64,000 nucleotides of DNA from Pantoea agglomerans (GCF_021397715.1 NZ_CP090207.1:1736001-1800000), one strand, 5' to 3'; positions 44,920 through 54,642 are shown, counted from the first letter of the stretch. Numbers and translations: made by a program. Notes: a model not told the origin generated them from the letters alone.

Positions 44920-46404
44920 ATGAGTCTAAGTACACCGATGCTGGTGACCTTTGTGGTTTATATTCTTGGGATGGTGCTAATCGGTTTTGTGGCGTACCGC
45001 TCAACCAAAAACTTCGATGACTACATCCTTGGCGGTCGCAGTCTCGGCAGCGTGGTGACGGCACTCTCGGCTGGGGCATCAGACATGAGCGGCTGGCTAC
45101 TAATGGGATTACCGGGAGCCATTTTCATCTCCGGCATTTCGGAAAGCTGGATTGCAATTGGCCTGACCATTGGCGCCTGGCTGAACTGGAAAATCGTTGC
45201 CGGTCGTCTGCGGGTGCAGACCGAGCATCACAACAACGCCCTGACGCTACCGGACTTCTTTACCAGCCGTTTTGAAGATCACAGCAAAATCCTGCGCGTC
45301 ATCTCGGCAATCGTCATTCTGGTGTTCTTCACTATCTATTGCGCCTCGGGCGTGGTGGCGGGCGCGCGTCTGTTTGAAAGCACCTTCGGCATGAGTTATC
45401 AGACGGCGCTGTGGGCCGGTGCTGCCGCCACCATTCTCTATACGCTGGTCGGCGGTTTCCTCGCGGTGAGCTGGACGGACACGGTGCAGGCCAGCCTGAT
45501 GATTTTCGCGCTGATCCTGACGCCGGTGTTTGTGATTATCGCGGTGGGCGGCTGGTCTGACTCGCTGGCGGTGATCGAAGCGAAAAGCCTCGAAAACCTC
45601 GACATGCTGAAAGGGCTTAACGTTGTGGCGGTGATTTCGCTGCTTGGCTGGGGGCTGGGTTACTTTGGTCAGCCGCACATTCTGGCGCGCTTTATGGCGG
45701 CAGATTCGCACCGTTCAATCCGTACCGCGCGCCGTATCGGCATGGCCTGGATGATCCTCTGTCTGATTGGTGCGGTTGGCGTAGGCTTCTTCGGTATCGC
45801 TTACTTCCAGAACAACCCGACGCTGGCTTCCGGCGTCAACGATAACGCCGAGCGGGTCTTTATTGAGCTGGCACGTATCCTGTTCAACCCGTGGGTGGCC
45901 GGTATTCTGCTGTCAGCCATTCTGGCCGCGGTGATGTCGACCCTGAGCTGTCAGCTGCTGGTCTGCTCCAGCGCCCTGACGGAAGATCTCTATAAAGGTT
46001 TTCTGCGTAAGAACGCCAGCCAGAAGGAACTGGTGTGGGTCGGACGTCTGATGGTGCTGCTGGTGGCGCTGATTGCGATCGCGCTGGCGTCGAATCCGGA
46101 AAACCGGGTGCTGGGTCTGGTCAGCTACGCCTGGGCAGGTTTCGGTGCAGCCTTTGGGCCAGTGGTGCTGTTTGGTGTCTGCTGGAAGCGGATGAACCGC
46201 AACGGTGCACTGGCTGGCATGATCGTCGGCGCATTAACTGTGCTGGTGTGGAAACAGTATGGCTGGCTGGGACTGTATGAAATCATCCCAGGCTTCCTGT
46301 TCGCCAGCATCGCCATTGTCGTGTTCAGCCTGCTGGGTCGTGAACCTTCAGCCGAAGCGCAACAGCGCTTTGACGCGGCAGAAGCGGAGTTCCAGACGAA
46401 ATAA
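44920..46404 (+). CDS. putP: PutP, Na+/proline symporter
   Basis: A 494-residue SSS-family transporter (E. coli 502) with 13 expected membrane helices. Sodium-site motif FDDYILGGRSLGSVVTALSA then GASDMSGWLLMGLPGA, the central GWGLGYFGQPHILARFMAAD and C-terminal AWAGFGAAFGPVVLFGVCWK are well conserved. It imports proline for PutA. The ATG at 44920 is preferred over a GTG at 44908. Confidence 0.97.
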   Translation: MSLSTPMLVTFVVYILGMVLIGFVAYRSTKNFDDYILGGRSLGSVVTALSAGASDMSGWLLMGLPGAIFISGISESWIAIGLTIGAWLNWKIVAGRLRVQTEHHNNALTLPDFFTSRFEDHSKILRVISAIVILVFFTIYCASGVVAGARLFESTFGMSYQTALWAGAAATILYTLVGGFLAVSWTDTVQASLMIFALILTPVFVIIAVGGWSDSLAVIEAKSLENLDMLKGLNVVAVISLLGWGLGYFGQPHILARFMAADSHRSIRTARRIGMAWMILCLIGAVGVGFFGIAYFQNNPTLASGVNDNAERVFIELARILFNPWVAGILLSAILAAVMSTLSCQLLVCSSALTEDLYKGFLRKNASQKELVWVGRLMVLLVALIAIALASNPENRVLGLVSYAWAGFGAAFGPVVLFGVCWKRMNRNGALAGMIVGALTVLVWKQYGWLGLYEIIPGFLFASIAIVVFSLLGREPSAEAQQRFDAAEAEFQTK

Positions 46405-46424
46405 ACTCCGCACGGTCTGAAAAA

Positions 46425-46456
46425 GCCCGCCCGGTGATCCCGGCGGGCTTTTTTTT
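46425..46456 (+). terminator. putP terminator
   Basis: GCCCGCC/GGCGGGC stem (46425-46431, 46442-46448) with a 10-nt loop, followed by eight T. Confidence 0.95.
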
Positions 46457-46519
46457 GTTACAAAGATAAACCACTCAAATGCGAAATTATCTCATCCGGC
46501 AACTTGTTTTTTTCGTGGC

Positions 46520-46538
46520 GATAATGATAATCGGTATC
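46520..46538 (+). promoter_or_regulatory. Fur box of efeUOB
   Basis: GATAATGATAATCGGTATC matches 17 of 19 positions of the Fur consensus GATAATGATAATCATTATC. It lies about 60 nt upstream of efeU, so the operon should be iron-repressed. Confidence 0.92.
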
Positions 46539-46597
46539 GTTTACACTTTACCTGATTTTACTTTCATTGACGCTGCTTAACATTCAAGAGGTTGGCG

Positions 46598-47425
46598 ATG
46601 TTTGTTCCGTTTCTCATCATGCTGCGCGAAGGGTTAGAAGCCGCACTGATTGTCAGCCTGATCGCCAGCTATCTGAAGCGCACCCAGCGCACTCAGTGGT
46701 TCCCCGCCATGTGGGCCGGGGTGTTTATTGCCGCGGCGCTCTGCCTGGGGCTGGGCCTGTTCATCAACGCGACAACCGGCGAATTTCCGCAGAAACAGCA
46801 GGAGCTGTTTGAAGGGCTGGTGGCGCTGGTGGCGGTGGTGATCCTGACCTCGATGGTGTTCTGGATGCGCAAAGTGGCGCGCAACATTAAGGTCGAACTG
46901 GAGCAGGCGGTGGACCAGGCGCTACAGCGCTCAGGACGCGGCGGCCTGGCGCTGGTGCTGATGGTCTTCCTGGCGGTCGCGCGTGAAGGGCTGGAGTCAG
47001 TGTTCTTTCTGCTGGCGGCTTTTACTCAGGATGTCGGCTACGCGCCGCCGATTGGCGCGGTGCTCGGGCTGGCGACCGCTGTGGTGCTGGGTATGCTGCT
47101 TTACTGGGGCGGGATTCGCCTCAACATGGCCCATTTCTTCCGCTGGACCAGCATCTTCATCCTGTTTGTTGCAGCGGGACTGGCCGCCGGGGCGATTCGC
47201 GCTTTTCACGAAGCCGGTTTGTGGAATCGCTTTCAGGATGTGGCGTTCGATCTCAGCAACACCTTATCGACCCATTCGCTGTTCGGCACGCTGCTGGAAG
47301 GCGTGCTGGGCTATCAGGAAGCTCCCAGCGTCAGCGAAGTGGCGGTGTGGTGCCTCTATCTGATCCCGGCCCTGATTCTGTTTTTTATGCCCGCGCGGCC
47401 TGCTGCGTCGGCGACGGTGCGCTAA
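46598..47425 (+). CDS. efeU: EfeU, ferrous iron permease
   Basis: A 275-residue Ftr1-type iron permease (E. coli 276) with seven predicted helices. The two REXXE iron-ligand motifs are in MLREGLEAALIV and AVAREGLESVFFLL. The chosen ATG at 46598 gives the family start MFVPFLIMLREGLEA. E. coli K-12 carries a frameshifted copy, but this one is intact. First gene of efeUOB. Confidence 0.96.
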   Translation: MFVPFLIMLREGLEAALIVSLIASYLKRTQRTQWFPAMWAGVFIAAALCLGLGLFINATTGEFPQKQQELFEGLVALVAVVILTSMVFWMRKVARNIKVELEQAVDQALQRSGRGGLALVLMVFLAVAREGLESVFFLLAAFTQDVGYAPPIGAVLGLATAVVLGMLLYWGGIRLNMAHFFRWTSIFILFVAAGLAAGAIRAFHEAGLWNRFQDVAFDLSNTLSTHSLFGTLLEGVLGYQEAPSVSEVAVWCLYLIPALILFFMPARPAASATVR

Positions 47426-47477
47426 GCCATTTATCGGGCGCGCCAGCCGCGCTCATTAACGTGATAGGGAAAGAGAT

Positions 47478-48590
47478 ATGACAATGCGTTTTCGCCGCAA
47501 GGCACTGCTGCTTCCTCTGCTGGCGATCTCTGCCTCCGCGGCAGCGGCGGTGCCACAGGTGACCGTAACGGTTAATGACAAGCAGTGTGAGCCAATGACC
47601 TTAACCGTCAAGGCCGGTAAAACCCAGTTCCTGATTAAAAACAACAGCCAGAAAGCGCTGGAGTGGGAGATCCTGAAAGGAGTAATGGTGGTTGAAGAGC
47701 GCGAAAATATCGCGCCAGGTTTCAGCCAGAAACTGACTGCCAACCTGCAGGCGGGCGAATATGAGATGACCTGCGGCCTGTTGAGCAACCCGAAAGGTAA
47801 GCTGGTAGTGGAAGGTGAGGGTGCGGCAAAAAGTGCGCCCTCTGAGCGGATGCAACTGGTCGGCCCAATCAGCGCCTACAAAGCCTACGTCACTGAGCAG
47901 GTGAGCCAGCTGGTGAGCCATACCCAGGCCTTTACCGATGCGGTCAAAGCTGGCGATGTCGAAAAAGCCAAAGCGCTGTTTGCTCCGACGCGTCAGTATT
48001 ATGAGCGCATTGAGCCAATTGCTGAGCTGTTCTCCGATCTCGACGGCAGCATTGACGCCCGTGAAGATGATTATGAGAAGAAAGCGGAAGATCCTAAATT
48101 TACCGGCTTCCACCGGCTGGAAAAAGCGCTGTTCGCCGATCGCAGCACCGAAGGGATGGCCGGCTACGCGGATCAGCTGAATAAAGACGTTAAAGATTTG
48201 CAGACCCGCATCAGCGAACTGGCCTTCCCGCCAGCCAAAGTGGTTGGCGGCGCGGCTGGGCTGATTGAAGAGGTCGCCTCCAGCAAAATTTCCGGTGAAG
48301 AAGATCGCTACAGCCGCACTGACCTGTGGGACTTCCAGGCCAACGTTGACGGTGCGCAGAAAATTGTTGAGCTGCTGCGGCCGATGGTCAGCCAGGCTAA
48401 CCCGCAGTTACTGGCGAAAATCGACGGCAACTTCAAAAAAGTGGATGCGATTCTGAGTAAATATCGCACCAAAACCGGTTTCGAATCCTATGAGAAACTG
48501 ACCAGCGCCGATCGTAATGCGCTGAAAGGACCGATTACCGCGCTGGCGGAAGATCTTTCATTACTGCGTGGCACCCTGGGTCTGGATTAA
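47478..48590 (+). CDS. efeO: EfeO, periplasmic iron transport protein
   Basis: A 370-residue secreted protein with a signal peptide ([16 protein letters not shown]). It has an N-terminal cupredoxin-like domain (to about residue 115; [20 protein letters not shown]) and a C-terminal M75/imelysin-type domain with the HXXE motif in [14 protein letters not shown]. EfeO is thought to bind iron and pass it to EfeU. It follows efeU by 52 nt. Confidence 0.96.
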   Translation: MTMRFRRKALLLPLLAISASAAAAVPQVTVTVNDKQCEPMTLTVKAGKTQFLIKNNSQKALEWEILKGVMVVEERENIAPGFSQKLTANLQAGEYEMTCGLLSNPKGKLVVEGEGAAKSAPSERMQLVGPISAYKAYVTEQVSQLVSHTQAFTDAVKAGDVEKAKALFAPTRQYYERIEPIAELFSDLDGSIDAREDDYEKKAEDPKFTGFHRLEKALFADRSTEGMAGYADQLNKDVKDLQTRISELAFPPAKVVGGAAGLIEEVASSKISGEEDRYSRTDLWDFQANVDGAQKIVELLRPMVSQANPQLLAKIDGNFKKVDAILSKYRTKTGFESYEKLTSADRNALKGPITALAEDLSLLRGTLGLD

Positions 48591-48592
48591 TC

Positions 48593-49867
48593 ATGAGTCG
48601 TCAGGAAGATGACGCGCAGCCCGCGCGTCGTCGCTTACTAAAAGGGCTGGGCCTGCTGGGCGGGGCGGCCGCACTGGGCGGCGGTTGCCCGTTTCACGCC
48701 GCCGCCGACAGCTTCTCACCGGGTACGGTAACGCCGCAGGCACGGCAGCAGACGCAGCCGTTTTACGGTCCGCATCAGGCAGGCATCGTGACGCCACAGC
48801 AGGCATCAATGATGCTGGTGGCGTTCGATCTGCTGAGCAGCGATAAAGCGGAGCTGGAACGGTTGTTTCGCCTGTTGACGCAGCGCATCGCTTTTCTCAC
48901 GGCGGGCGGTCCGGCACCTGCGGTGACCAATCCCCGCCTGCCGCCGATGGATTCCGGTATTCTGGGCGCGACTATCGCGCCGGATAACCTGACCATTACC
49001 GTGTCGGTCGGCAATTCGCTGTTTGATGAACGCTTTGGTCTGGCGCCGCACAAGCCGAAAAAATTGCAGCCGATGACTCGCTTTCCCAATGATTCGCTGG
49101 ATGCCAGTCAGTGTCATGGCGATCTGCTGTTGCAGCTCTGTGCCAACACTCAGGATACGGTGATTCATGCCCTGCGGGATATCATCAAGCATACGCCTGA
49201 CCTGCTGGGCGTACGCTGGCGGCGTGAAGGCTTTATCTCCGATCACGCGGCGCGCAGCCAGGGGCAGGAGACGCCCATCAACCTGCTGGGCTTCAAAGAC
49301 GGGACGGCCAATCCGGATACTCACAATCGGGCGCTGATGAATCAGCTGTTGTGGGTGACGGACGATCAGGATGAACCCGCCTGGGCGCGTAACGGCAGCT
49401 ATCAGGCGGTGCGCCTGATCCGTTTTCACGTTGAGATGTGGGACCGTACGCCGCTGGGCGAGCAACAGACCATTTTTGGCCGCGATAAGCTGAGCGGGGC
49501 GCCGCTGGGTATGCAGCATGAACGCGATATCCCCGATTATCAGCGCGATCCGGAAGGCGAGGTGATTGCGCTGGATGCGCACATCCGGCTGGCAAATCCG
49601 CGTACGCCGGAAACCGCCAGCAGCCTGATGCTGCGTCGCGGCTACAGCTATTCTGCCGGCATCTCCGCTTCCGGTCAGCTGGAGATGGGGCTGTTGTTCG
49701 TCTGTTATCAGCACGATCTGGAAAAGGGTTTTATTACGGTCCAGAAGCGTCTGAATGGCGAAGCGCTGGAAGAATATATCCGGCCGTTTGGCGGCGGCTA
49801 TTTTTTTGTTCTGCCCGGCGTCACCGATGCGAATCATTATTTAGCCCAGCCGCTGCTGGAAGCCTGA
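48593..49867 (+). CDS. efeB: EfeB, Tat-exported DyP-type heme peroxidase
   Basis: A 424-residue protein (E. coli 423) with a twin-arginine signal ([20 protein letters not shown]). The DyP motif [10 protein letters not shown] contains the catalytic Asp, and the proximal heme His lies in [20 protein letters not shown]. EfeB oxidises Fe(II) or takes part in heme-iron release for EfeUO. It starts 2 nt after the efeO stop. Confidence 0.96.
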   Translation: MSRQEDDAQPARRRLLKGLGLLGGAAALGGGCPFHAAADSFSPGTVTPQARQQTQPFYGPHQAGIVTPQQASMMLVAFDLLSSDKAELERLFRLLTQRIAFLTAGGPAPAVTNPRLPPMDSGILGATIAPDNLTITVSVGNSLFDERFGLAPHKPKKLQPMTRFPNDSLDASQCHGDLLLQLCANTQDTVIHALRDIIKHTPDLLGVRWRREGFISDHAARSQGQETPINLLGFKDGTANPDTHNRALMNQLLWVTDDQDEPAWARNGSYQAVRLIRFHVEMWDRTPLGEQQTIFGRDKLSGAPLGMQHERDIPDYQRDPEGEVIALDAHIRLANPRTPETASSLMLRRGYSYSAGISASGQLEMGLLFVCYQHDLEKGFITVQKRLNGEALEEYIRPFGGGYFFVLPGVTDANHYLAQPLLEA

Positions 49868-49885
49868 TTAAATTTCATCCACATC

Positions 49886-49917
49886 GCGCTGTCTGGCCCC
49901 GGACAGCGCTTTTTTTT
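49886..49917 (+). terminator. efeUOB terminator
   Basis: GCGCTGTC/GACAGCGC stem (49886-49893, 49902-49909) followed by eight T, just after the efeB stop. Confidence 0.92.
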
Positions 49918-50450
49918 GGCGTAACAGCGAGCCGGGGCGGTTCCTGGCTCAGCTTTTACTGAAATTTTAACGCAATCTTTAGTGTGACAGAATAAAACAA
50001 CCAACTGATTTTTATGGGTATTGTTATTTGTTGAGGCTAAAGTTATCGTGCGCAATTCGCAATTACTTTGCCATGAAGTAAAATTACTGTTGCAAAGCGC
50101 CAATAAAATGGTGCACTTTAATCAGTAAGCGTAATCAGACGTGTTGATGTATCACACTGGAGTTCGCGCATGGGTCGATTCTTTTATGGAAAGTCTGTAT
50201 CAGTAAATAGATTACGCTTAACCGCGAGGGCTATTCTGCCTCGTCATATCCTCCTCTCTTCAACGTTCTCTCTTGTCATTTCGCATCCTTTTTTTACCGG
50301 TGTACAGCAACGCTGTGGTGCTGCTGCATGCCTGATTTCATGGCCTGTCACGGCTCTAAAGGAAGCCAACTGAAACCTCTAAAGCGTTCACGTAATCGCA
50401 ACGGGCAATTCGCCTGACGCGGGAAATGAAACCAACTGTAAGGTGCCACT
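49918..50450. other. phoH upstream region
   Basis: About 530 bp: AT-rich promoter-like sequence (49960-50130) then a more balanced stretch. A 67-codon frame at 50170-50373 (MGRFFYGKSVSVNRLRLTAR) is open but has poor ribosome site and no family; it may be 5' leader of phoH. No convincing Pho box was found. Confidence 0.4.
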
Positions 50451-51239
50451 ATGGGAAGACAGAAAGCAGTGATCAAAGCGCGTCGGGAAGCAAGACGAGT
50501 GCTTCGCAATGACTCCCGGAGTCATCGTCAGCGTGAAGAAGAATCGGTCACTTCGCTGGTGCAAATGGGTGGGCTGGACTCAATTGGTATGGCGCGCGAT
50601 GTGCGTGACCGGGGACCGATTGAAGCCCGTAATGAAGCTCAGGCGCACTATCTCAACGCCATAGAAACGAAACAGCTGATCTTTGCCACCGGTGAAGCCG
50701 GTTGCGGCAAAACCTGGATCAGCGCTGCGAAAGCGGCAGAGGCCCTGATTCATAAGGATATTGACAGGATTATCGTTACGCGCCCGGTATTACAGGCCGA
50801 TGAGGATCTGGGATTCCTTCCCGGCGATATCTCTGAGAAATTCGCGCCCTATTTCCGACCGGTGTACGACATTCTGGTTAAACGGCTCGGCGCATCCTTT
50901 ATGCAATATTGTCTGCGCCCGGAAATTGCCAAGGTCGAGATCGCTCCGTTCGCCTATATGCGCGGCCGGACCTTTGAAAATGCGGTTGTTATCCTGGATG
51001 AGGCGCAGAACGTCACCGCCGCCCAGATGAAAATGTTCCTGACCCGACTGGGCGAAAACGTCACGGTCATTGTCAATGGTGATATTACCCAGTGCGACTT
51101 GCCCGCTGGGGTGCCTTCCGGTCTCGCAGACGCGCTGGCGCGTTTCGAAGAGGACGAGATGGTTGGCATCGTACGTTTTGGCAAAGAGGATTGTGTGCGT
51201 TCTGCGCTGTGTCAGCGCACCCTGCACGCGTATAGCTAG
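50451..51239 (+). CDS. phoH: PhoH, phosphate-starvation ATPase
   Basis: A 262-residue cytoplasmic P-loop ATPase. GRQKAVIKARREARRVLRND at the start, Walker A FATGEAGCGKTWIS, and Walker B NAVVILDEAQNVTAAQMKMF are almost identical to E. coli PhoH. PhoH-type proteins have helicase-like folds, and some act in RNA metabolism; the precise role is unknown. It follows efeUOB, as in E. coli. Confidence 0.96.
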   Translation: MGRQKAVIKARREARRVLRNDSRSHRQREEESVTSLVQMGGLDSIGMARDVRDRGPIEARNEAQAHYLNAIETKQLIFATGEAGCGKTWISAAKAAEALIHKDIDRIIVTRPVLQADEDLGFLPGDISEKFAPYFRPVYDILVKRLGASFMQYCLRPEIAKVEIAPFAYMRGRTFENAVVILDEAQNVTAAQMKMFLTRLGENVTVIVNGDITQCDLPAGVPSGLADALARFEEDEMVGIVRFGKEDCVRSALCQRTLHAYS

Positions 51240-51267
51240 CGTTTGATTGAGTAGAAGTGTAGCGCCC

Positions 51268-51296
51268 AAACCCGGCTTCGGCCGGGTTTTCTTTTT
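51268..51296 (+). terminator. phoH terminator
   Basis: AAACCCGGC-TTCG-GCCGGGTTT stem-loop (51268-51289) followed by TCTTTTT. Confidence 0.92.
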
Positions 51297-51412
51297 GTCT
51301 TTATTGGTAATGATAACGCGCCGCAGTGAGCGTCAGGTGTCGACGTAATATTATCGGTCAGGTCATATGACGTTACCTTGTTAAATACGGCACAGCCTGA
51401 ACCTTAATTTAA

Positions 51413-51547
51413 ACAGGTAATATGGATTAAGAGCAGCTAACCACTTTACGGCAGCGACTTACAGGCTTGCTCTGGCAACGCTGATCTATTCAGCTTTAGT
51501 CGCTGCCGTCACTCTTTGCAGGATAGCGATTAGGGCGGTTTACCTGT
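51413..51547. repeat. Nested inverted-repeat element, MITE-like
   Basis: In the 359-bp gap after phoH, an outer inverted repeat ACAGGTAA/TTACCTGT (51413-51420 and 51540-51547) encloses an inner perfect 12-bp inverted repeat ACGGCAGCGACT/AGTCGCTGCCGT (51448-51459 and 51498-51509). No ORF is inside. The rest of the gap shows nothing I can name. Confidence 0.5.
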
Positions 51548-51598
51548 AATTATTAAACTCAACAGACATTTCGGCAAGGTTAAAAAAGCGTCAGAAAA

Positions 51599-52156
51599 TC
51601 ATTCAGGCCTGATAACCTGCATTTTTTCTGTGTAAACAACACTATTGTCGGGGATGTTCTGATTGATAAATGACATGGCTCCGATAGTCACATTGTTTCC
51701 TATGATCAGTGAGTCGCCGATGATGCAACTTCCGGCCCCGACTTCAACGTTATCGCCAATGATAATGCGGACTGCCATGCTGTTATCTGAGCGACCGGAG
51801 ATGCCGATTGTTGAGTTTTGGCGGATCTTAAAATTGCAGCCGATAACGGTGCATCCATTGATCACTACCGATAAAAAGTGACTGACTTTTAAACCTGGTC
51901 CTATTTGGGTACCTGGCTGAATCTCAGTGTTGTATTTCTGAATTAATTTTCTATTAATTCTATGCGCCATCTTTTTTAATAACCTGCTGTCGGAATTGTA
52001 TAAAAAGGAAACAATTCGCCACCAGAAGTTAAACCGCCTGTCCGGACACTTAAACGCCTTGTGGAACGTACGTACCCAGCTAAAGGGTTTATCACTTATC
52101 ATAACTTCGCGGCGTAAGCATTCATGCAGGTGTTTTTTTAATTCATCTTTTTTCAT
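51599..52156 (-). CDS. Hexapeptide-repeat acyltransferase (serine acetyltransferase-like)
   Basis: A 185-residue protein with a helical N-terminal part (about 1-80) and a C-terminal left-handed beta-helix: GTQIGPGLKVSHFLSVVING, then VIGCNFKIRQNSTIG and IIIGDNVEVGAGSCIIGDSL. The layout matches CysE-related O-acetyltransferases found in polysaccharide clusters, which use acetyl-CoA. The His normally in the GxxIxxG 'HGVTLG' loop is not evident, so the substrate is not serine for certain. The gene is distinctly AT-rich compared with its neighbours, a sign of transfer. An upstream TTG could add seven residues; ATG at 52156 is used here. Confidence 0.75.
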   Translation of the reverse strand: MKKDELKKHLHECLRREVMISDKPFSWVRTFHKAFKCPDRRFNFWWRIVSFLYNSDSRLLKKMAHRINRKLIQKYNTEIQPGTQIGPGLKVSHFLSVVINGCTVIGCNFKIRQNSTIGISGRSDNSMAVRIIIGDNVEVGAGSCIIGDSLIIGNNVTIGAMSFINQNIPDNSVVYTEKMQVIRPE

Positions 52157-52401
52157 GTTTTTATCTGCGACTTTCAAATAATTAACCGCGTATATTAGCA
52201 GGCTTCAGTAAACACTTTTTGCGCCAGGTCATTTACCTTAAAACAGAGTTAAATAAAAGTCATTCGAATTAACGATATTGGAAGTTTAATTAACAGTCTC
52301 AAATAACAATAATGAACAAAGGATTGGCTTATATAAGGGGGCTGCGGAACTGGAGAGTGCTGATAACGGATCGCCAGGGCAGGATAGCTTCGCACCTTGT
52401 A
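52157..52401. other. Acetyltransferase upstream region
   Basis: AT-rich sequence with no ORF or RNA feature that I can support; it probably holds the promoter of the acetyltransferase gene on the minus strand. Confidence 0.4.
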
Positions 52402-52883
52402 GCGCTCGCCCTGCGGGCAGCGTCTCAGGCTCCGCTGTTCAACGGGCTGCGCCCGTTGTCGAACCCCGGCGGGGCTTCTCACCCCCTCTCTTAATTGCGC
52501 ATAAAGAAGAGCCTGAACTTTCGTTCAGGCTCTTCTTTGAATGTGGCGGTGAGAGGGGGATGAACTCGCTGCGCTCGCCCTGCGGGCAGCGTCGCAGGCT
52601 CCGCTGTTCAACGGGCTGCGCCCGTTGTCGAACCCCGGCGGGGCTTCTCACCCCCCTCTCTGAATTGTGCATAAAAAAAAGCCTGAACTTTCGTTCAGGC
52701 TCTTCTTTGAATGTGGCGGTGAGAGGGGGATGAACTCGCTGCGCTCGCCCTGCGGGCAGCGTCGCAGGCTCCGCTGTTCAACGGGCTGCGCCCGTTGTCG
52801 AACCCCGGCGGGGCTTCTAACCCCCCTCTCTGAATTGTGCATAAAAAAAAGCCTGAACTTTCGTTCAGGCTCTTCTTTGAATG
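52402..52883 (-). repeat. 170-bp tandem array downstream of tRNA-Ser(GGA)
   Basis: Two complete 170-bp units (52544-52713 and 52714-52883) and a partial, more diverged one (52402-52543) follow the tRNA gene on the minus strand. Each complete unit begins with the exact last 18 nt of the tRNA (plus-strand TGGCGGTGAGAGGGGGAT, so CCA included). It continues with short palindromes, and ends with the hairpin GCCTGAA-CTTTCG-TTCAGGC at 52511, 52681 and 52851. This mirrors the rtT repeats of the E. coli tyrT locus, where 178-bp repeats carry the last 19 nt of tRNA-Tyr. Confidence 0.92.
52840..52870 (-). terminator. tRNA-Ser terminator (repeated)
   Basis: GCCTGAA/TTCAGGC hairpin (52851-52857, 52864-52870) followed on the minus strand by eight T. 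It lies 13 nt beyond the tRNA 3' end. Copies at 52681 and 52511 end the two other repeat units; the most distal copy has a shorter T run. Confidence 0.9.
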
Positions 52884-52971
52884 TGGCGGTGAGAGGGGGA
52901 TTCGAACCCCCGATACGTTGCCGTATACACACTTTCCAGGCGTGCTCCTTCAGCCACTCGGACACCTCACC
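52884..52971 (-). tRNA. tRNA-Ser (GGA anticodon)
   Basis: An 88-nt class II tRNA with encoded CCA. The 5' strand GGTGAGGTGTCCGAGTGGC, anticodon loop CTGGAAA, a long variable arm (TATACGGCAACGTAT) and the T-loop GGTTCGAATC are all present, identical to E. coli tRNA-Ser1-type (GGA) apart from an acceptor wobble. It reads UCC/UCU codons. In E. coli serX lies downstream of phoH, so this is probably its counterpart. Confidence 0.98.
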
Positions 52972-53113
52972 ACATTTTTTCCATTGACCGCGCCGGGTCA
53001 ACGGGGCGCTACTATAGGGAGTCGGCTGAAAAGGGTCAAGCACTATTTTTCTCTTTTGTTCTATTCGCTTAACCTCTGAACGAATCGATTTAGCCTTGTT
53101 CGCTACGCCGGTT

Positions 53114-53131
53114 TTGTCATCAAACTGAAAC
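53114..53131 (+). promoter_or_regulatory. Candidate Pho box of phoA
   Basis: TTGTCAT-CAAA-CTGAAAC resembles the PhoB 7-4-7 direct repeat (CTGTCAT-N4-CTGTCAC) with three mismatches. It lies about 85 nt upstream of phoA. Visual match only. Confidence 0.4.
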
Positions 53132-53214
53132 CCGGATGACACAAAAAGATCACCCGATCGTCGCAAAATTACCGACTGAAATCATTGGTATTTTTTGCTT
53201 ACAAGGATCGATTA

Positions 53215-54633
53215 ATGAAAAAGCTTCCTCTGTTTACCCTTTCTCTGCTCGCCTCCGTGATCGCCACGCCGACCCTGGCAGATACCGCCCTTGCTTCCCG
53301 CGCGGCGCAGGGTGATATCAGCCAGCACGGCGGGGCGCGTAGGCTGACCGGTGATCAGACTGAGGCGTTAAAAGCCTCGTTACGCAATAGCACCGCAAAA
53401 AACGTCATCCTGCTGATTGGCGACGGGATGGGCGACTCTGAAATTACTGCGGCGCGTAACCTGGCAGAAGGGGCGGGCGGCTTCTTTAAAGGCATCGATG
53501 CGCTGCCGCTGACCGGCCAGTACACCCACTATTCGTTAGACAAGAAAACCCATAAGCCCAATTACGTCACTGACTCTGCCGCGTCAGCCACCGCCTGGGC
53601 GACCGGCACCAAAAGCTATAACGGTGCGATCAGCGTTGACGTAAATGGTCAGGATCAAATGACGTTGCTGGAACTGGCGAAAGCGGCGGGCAAAGCCACT
53701 GGTGACGTTTCGACAGCTGAATTACAGGATGCGACGCCCGCCGTGCTGTTCTCACACGTCACCTCACGTAAATGCTACGGACCAGAAAAGACCAGCGAAC
53801 TCTGTCCAACCAACGCTTTAGAGCAGGGTGGTAAAGGGTCGATCAGCGAGCAATTACTGAAAACCCGCCCGGATGTGACCCTGGGCGGTGGCGCGAAGTC
53901 CTTTGCTGAGGTGGCGAAAGCGGGCGAGTATCAGGGTAAAACCCTGAACGAGCAGGCGCAGGCGCTGGGCTATCAGCTGGTCAGTGACTGGCAGGGACTC
54001 AATGCCGTAACCCAGGCCGACCAGAAAAAACCGCTGCTGGGCCTGTTCTCGCCTGGCAACATGCCGGTGCGCTGGCAGGGACCCAAAGCCAGCTATCACG
54101 GCAATATCGATAAGCCGGTGGTAACCTGCGAAGTGAATAAAGATCGCCCGCTGTCGACGCCTACGCTGGCACAGATGACCGCTAAAGCGATCGACCTGCT
54201 GCGTCACAATCCCGATGGTTTCTTCCTGCAGGTGGAAGGCGCCTCAATAGATAAGCAGGATCACGCCGCCAATCCGTGCGGACAAATTGGCGAGACGGTG
54301 GATCTGGATGAAGCGGTCCAGCAGGCGCTGGCATTTGCGCGCGAAGAGGGGAATACCCTGGTGGTGGTGACGGCCGATCATGCTCACAGTAGTCAGATCG
54401 TCGAGAACGGCACCAAAGCGCCGGGCCTGACGCAGGCGCTGAACACCAAAGACGGCGCGGTGATGACCATCAGCTATGGCAATTCAGAAGAGGATTCGCA
54501 GGAACATACCGGTTCACAACTGCGTATTGCGGCGTATGGGCCACATGCCGGTAACGTGGTGGGACTGACCGATCAAACCGATCTGTTCTTTACCCTGGGG
54601 AATGCGATGGGGCTGAAGCTGCCCGGTCAGTAA
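53215..54633 (+). CDS. phoA: PhoA, periplasmic alkaline phosphatase
   Basis: A 472-residue enzyme (E. coli 471) with signal peptide [20 protein letters not shown] ending at ADT. The nucleophile Ser is in [14 protein letters not shown], metal ligands in [32 protein letters not shown] and [10 protein letters not shown]. Cysteines for the two disulphides are present. The start at 53215 drops a 10-codon extension with no ribosome site. It releases phosphate from monoesters in the periplasm. Confidence 0.97.
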   Translation: MKKLPLFTLSLLASVIATPTLADTALASRAAQGDISQHGGARRLTGDQTEALKASLRNSTAKNVILLIGDGMGDSEITAARNLAEGAGGFFKGIDALPLTGQYTHYSLDKKTHKPNYVTDSAASATAWATGTKSYNGAISVDVNGQDQMTLLELAKAAGKATGDVSTAELQDATPAVLFSHVTSRKCYGPEKTSELCPTNALEQGGKGSISEQLLKTRPDVTLGGGAKSFAEVAKAGEYQGKTLNEQAQALGYQLVSDWQGLNAVTQADQKKPLLGLFSPGNMPVRWQGPKASYHGNIDKPVVTCEVNKDRPLSTPTLAQMTAKAIDLLRHNPDGFFLQVEGASIDKQDHAANPCGQIGETVDLDEAVQQALAFAREEGNTLVVVTADHAHSSQIVENGTKAPGLTQALNTKDGAVMTISYGNSEEDSQEHTGSQLRIAAYGPHAGNVVGLTDQTDLFFTLGNAMGLKLPGQ

Positions 54634-54642
54634 AACCGGGTC

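Noticed and set aside
48806..49837. 343-codon minus-strand ORF opposite efeB
   Set aside because: Shadow of efeB caused by high GC codon bias; no domain or ribosome site.
50170..50373. 67-codon ORF upstream of phoH
   Set aside because: Weak start context and no protein-like pattern; more likely 5' leader sequence.
52439..53166. ORFs of 77-172 codons across the tRNA-Ser repeats
   Set aside because: They read through a tRNA gene and terminator repeats; artefacts of the array.
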